From the NCBI RefSeq assembly GCF_008364795.1, contig NZ_VTTM01000020.1, positions 1 to 44,165 on the forward strand: a stretch of 44,165 nucleotides of DNA. The letters are read 5' to 3'. Origin of the DNA: Azospirillum oryzae. GTDB lineage: Bacteria > Pseudomonadota > Alphaproteobacteria > Azospirillales > Azospirillaceae. The notes beneath the pieces are model-generated. The model did no database searches, was not told the DNA's origin, and saw only the letters and a program-made list of their open reading frames with translations. Positions 42,496-44,165 of this stretch are shown here, piece by piece. Numbering within the stretch: the stretch's first letter is position 1; each line of letters starts with the position of its first letter. Both the position numbers and the translations under genes were made by a program.

Positions 42496-43298
42496 TTGAG
42501 CGTGGTCCCATGCGCACTACAGTTGTTCGCCACAGGCATCATCGCAAGGCTCGTCCAACCTTGTCCGACCTGCGGGCCGCCGCCGACCGTCGTTAATCCG
42601 CGTCAGGCCCGCGATTTCGCCCGCGCCACTGGGCGGCTTGCCAAAACCGACGCGCTCGATGCCCAGATCATCGCTCAGTTCGCCGAACGCATCCGCCCCG
42701 AACCGCGCCCGATCGCCGACGCCGAGAGCCAAAGCTGACTGAGCTGGTGGCGCGGCGTCGGCAAGTGGTCGAGATGATCGGCATGGAAGCCAACCGCCTG
42801 CGTCAGGCCCGCAGCCCACGGGTCCGCCGCACCATCGAAGCCACCCGGAAAACCCTGGAGGCTCAGCTGGTCGGGTTGGACAAGGACATCGACGACAGCG
42901 TGCGCGGCTCCCCCGTCTGGCGGGCTGCCGACGACCTGCTGACCTCAGTACCCGGCATCGGCGGCATCACCGCGCGCACGTTGATCGCCGATCTGCCTGA
43001 ACTCGGCCGCCTTGACCGCCGGCGCATCGCCGCCTTGGTCGGCCTCGCACCCGTCAACCGCGATTCCGGCCAAATACGTGGGCATAGAGCCATCGCCGGT
43101 GGCCGCACTGCCGTGCGCAACGCCCTCTACATGGCTGCGCTCTCGGCGGTCCGCTGGAACCCCGTCATCAAGGCCCATTACACCAGGATCGTGGCAGCGG
43201 GGCGTCCCAAGAAGGTCGCCCTCGTCGCTTGCATGCGCCATCTCCTCACCATTCTGAACGCCATCATCAAGACAGCCTCCCCATGGAAAACCGCTTGA
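42496..43298 (+). pseudogene. IS110-family transposase, truncated and frameshifted
   Basis: Two frames together give most of an IS110-type transposase. The first holds VVNPRQARDFARATGRLAKTDALDAQIIAQFAERIRPEPRP and ends at a stop near 42738. The second (from 42747) holds VARRRQVVEMIGMEANRLRQAR and the C-terminal transposase_20 domain (LLTSVPGIGGITARTLIADLPELGRL, then AALVGLAPVNRDSGQIRGHRAIAGGR). Reading across at about 42733 with one base restored gives KLTELVARRRQ, so a frameshift joins them. The N-terminal RuvC-like DEDD domain is absent and the preceding bases read only poorly. No terminal inverted repeats were seen, as normal for IS110. Confidence 0.85.
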
Positions 43299-43348
43299 CC
43301 AAAAACACAGTCGCTTGTTTCACATCCTTTCCACAGGCGGCTCCATTG

Positions 43349-43999
43349 ATGAAAGATCGGATCTCAATGAGCATGCAGCCATGGGAAGGACGTGACCGGC
43401 TGGTCGCGGTCGACATCGAGACGACCGGACGGCGCCTGCCGAGCCTCCAAGACATCTGTAAGGCGCCCAAGGGCCTGCGTCAGCCCGGCATCATCATCGA
43501 GATCGGGTGTCTTGAGATCGTCCGTGAGGGCGACACCTGGACGAAAGCGCGCAGCTGGGAGACCCGGGTCAACCCCGACGCCCCTCTCCATCCCGATGCC
43601 ATCAAGGTGCACGGCATCCGGCCCGCCGACCTGAAGACGGCGCCCCGCTTTCCTGAGGTGGCCGACGCGCTTCTCGCCTTTCTGGGCGAGGATCTTCTGG
43701 TTGCGCATGCCTATGAGAACGAGATGGACTTCCTGAACTACGAATTCGCGCGCTGCGGACGCGCTGCATAGGGGGCCGAGACGTTTTCAGCAGACCGGTT
43801 CATCTGTACCAAGGAGATGTCGCACGCGGCCTTCCCCGGCGCTTCCGGTTCGCTCGGTGCGTTGTGTGATCGGCTGTGGCTCGACCGGAGCGATCGCTTC
43901 GCCCACCATGGCGCGCTGCTCGACGCCGATCTGACGGCTGACGCCTTCGTCAAAATGGCGTTGGGAGATACCGGCCCGCGTGGTGCCGTGTACGAGTGA
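43349..43999 (+). pseudogene. DnaQ-like 3'-5' exonuclease interrupted by an in-frame amber codon
   Basis: The frame reads LVAVDIETTGRRLPSLQD (ExoI, DxE), IIIEIGCLEI and VAHAYENEMDFLNYEF (ExoII), then stops at TAG 43769. The same frame continues without shift: ETFSADRFICTKEMSHAAFPG, SLGALCDRLWLDRSDRFAHHGALLDADLTADAF (ExoIII, HxxxxD) to the real end at 43999. Total length (216 codons) is close to a DnaQ epsilon-type exonuclease. A tyrosine codon probably became TAG. The start may be 43349 or 43367. It is probably a non-functional accessory paralogue, since the truncated first part lacks ExoIII. Confidence 0.8.
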
Positions 44000-44094
44000 G
44001 GCACGGCGCCGGGCATTCGGCAGCTCTGTTAACCTTGAGGGCTTGCCTGCCCTGCCCGCAATCAAAGAACCAACGTCCTGGAACGGAACCTAGA

Positions 44095-44165
44095 TGTTTA
44101 GTCCCGGCATTTGATGGTGCATCCTACGTGCAGGACTGGAGGGATGCACTATGGGCCAAGTACTC
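44095..44165 (+). mobile_element. Left end of an IS481-like insertion sequence (runs off right edge)
   Basis: TGTTTAGTCCCGGCATTTG at 44095 begins with the TGT typical of such element ends. It is followed 56 bp later by a ribosome-binding site (GGAGGG) and an ATG. I recognise the layout from IS481-family elements whose transposase begins MGQVLHGSATT. The right end is outside the window, so the inverted repeat cannot be checked. Confidence 0.55.
44151..44165 (+). CDS. Transposase start, IS481-like (first five codons only)
   Basis: ATG GGC CAA GTA CTC encodes MGQVL, preceded by GGAGGG with 7-bp spacing. This is the usual beginning of one IS481 transposase group. Only five residues are visible, so the call rests on these and on the upstream end-like sequence. 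Confidence 0.5.

Overview
The window is about 68-70% G+C, densely coded, and looks like an accessory replicon (chromid, megaplasmid or genomic island) of an alphaproteobacterium. Azospirillum or a related Rhodospirillales genus is my best guess, from base composition, the many ABC and LysR systems, and the style of the urt/fmd locus. I saw no rRNA, tRNA or CRISPR. The right-hand end (39-44 kb) carries decayed genes, a ParA module and two insertion-sequence remnants or edges, so the replicon has been rearranged there.

Region 1 (1-10.7 kb): a nine-gene leftward operon. It encodes an aldehyde dehydrogenase, a short citrate-synthase-fold (citryl-CoA lyase type) enzyme, a family III CoA transferase, a fumarate-reductase/tricarballylate-dehydrogenase type flavoprotein, and a complete branched-chain-type ABC importer (binding protein, LivG, LivF, LivH, LivM; LivM runs off the left edge). 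Facing it are an IclR regulator and a 2-oxoglutarate/Fe(II) dioxygenase. Two matching 17-bp inverted-repeat sites sit in the divergent gap. This looks like a dedicated import and CoA-dependent cleavage pathway for an unidentified carboxylic acid.

Region 2 (10.7-18.8 kb): an MFS exporter or importer with a divergent LysR regulator, followed by a hexuronate locus (ExuT-like transporter, fructuronate reductase UxuB, mannonate dehydratase UxuA). A convergent 3-hydroxyacyl-CoA/L-gulonate-type dehydrogenase follows.

Region 3 (18.8-31.5 kb): the most unusual part. A leftward operon urtABCDE-fmdA-fmdB (urea/short-chain-amide ABC importer, formamidase and FmdB zinc ribbon) faces a 1150-residue protein that joins an NCS1-type nucleobase permease, a cysteine-rich zinc-ribbon-like linker, a histidine kinase and a receiver domain. 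It is followed by an overlapping REC/LuxR response regulator and a convergent aliphatic amidase, amiE. No urease and no AmiC/AmiR regulator are present, so I propose this transporter-shaped sensor kinase and its regulator control amide/urea uptake and hydrolysis. A 40-bp-arm palindromic repeat lies between urtA and urtB, and a terminator-like hairpin lies in the urtA leader.

Region 4 (31.8-38.8 kb): small oxidoreductases and transporters, several paired with divergent LysR regulators. These are a DUF1348 protein, a 14-TM DHA2 exporter, two SDRs (one a pseudogene), an NmrA-like NAD(P)-binding protein and three LysR genes. Each gap between a LysR gene and its divergent neighbour has a dyad candidate operator.

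Region 5 (38.8-44.2 kb): remnants of three leftward genes (family 5 binding protein, succinylglutamate-desuccinylase/aspartoacylase-type deacylase, LysR), two of them clearly carrying internal deletions. Then come a metallo-beta-lactamase-fold hydrolase, a ParA ATPase with an overlapping small partner gene under a perfect 16-bp palindrome, a broken IS110-family transposase, a DnaQ-like exonuclease interrupted by one amber codon, and the left end of what appears to be an IS481-family element.
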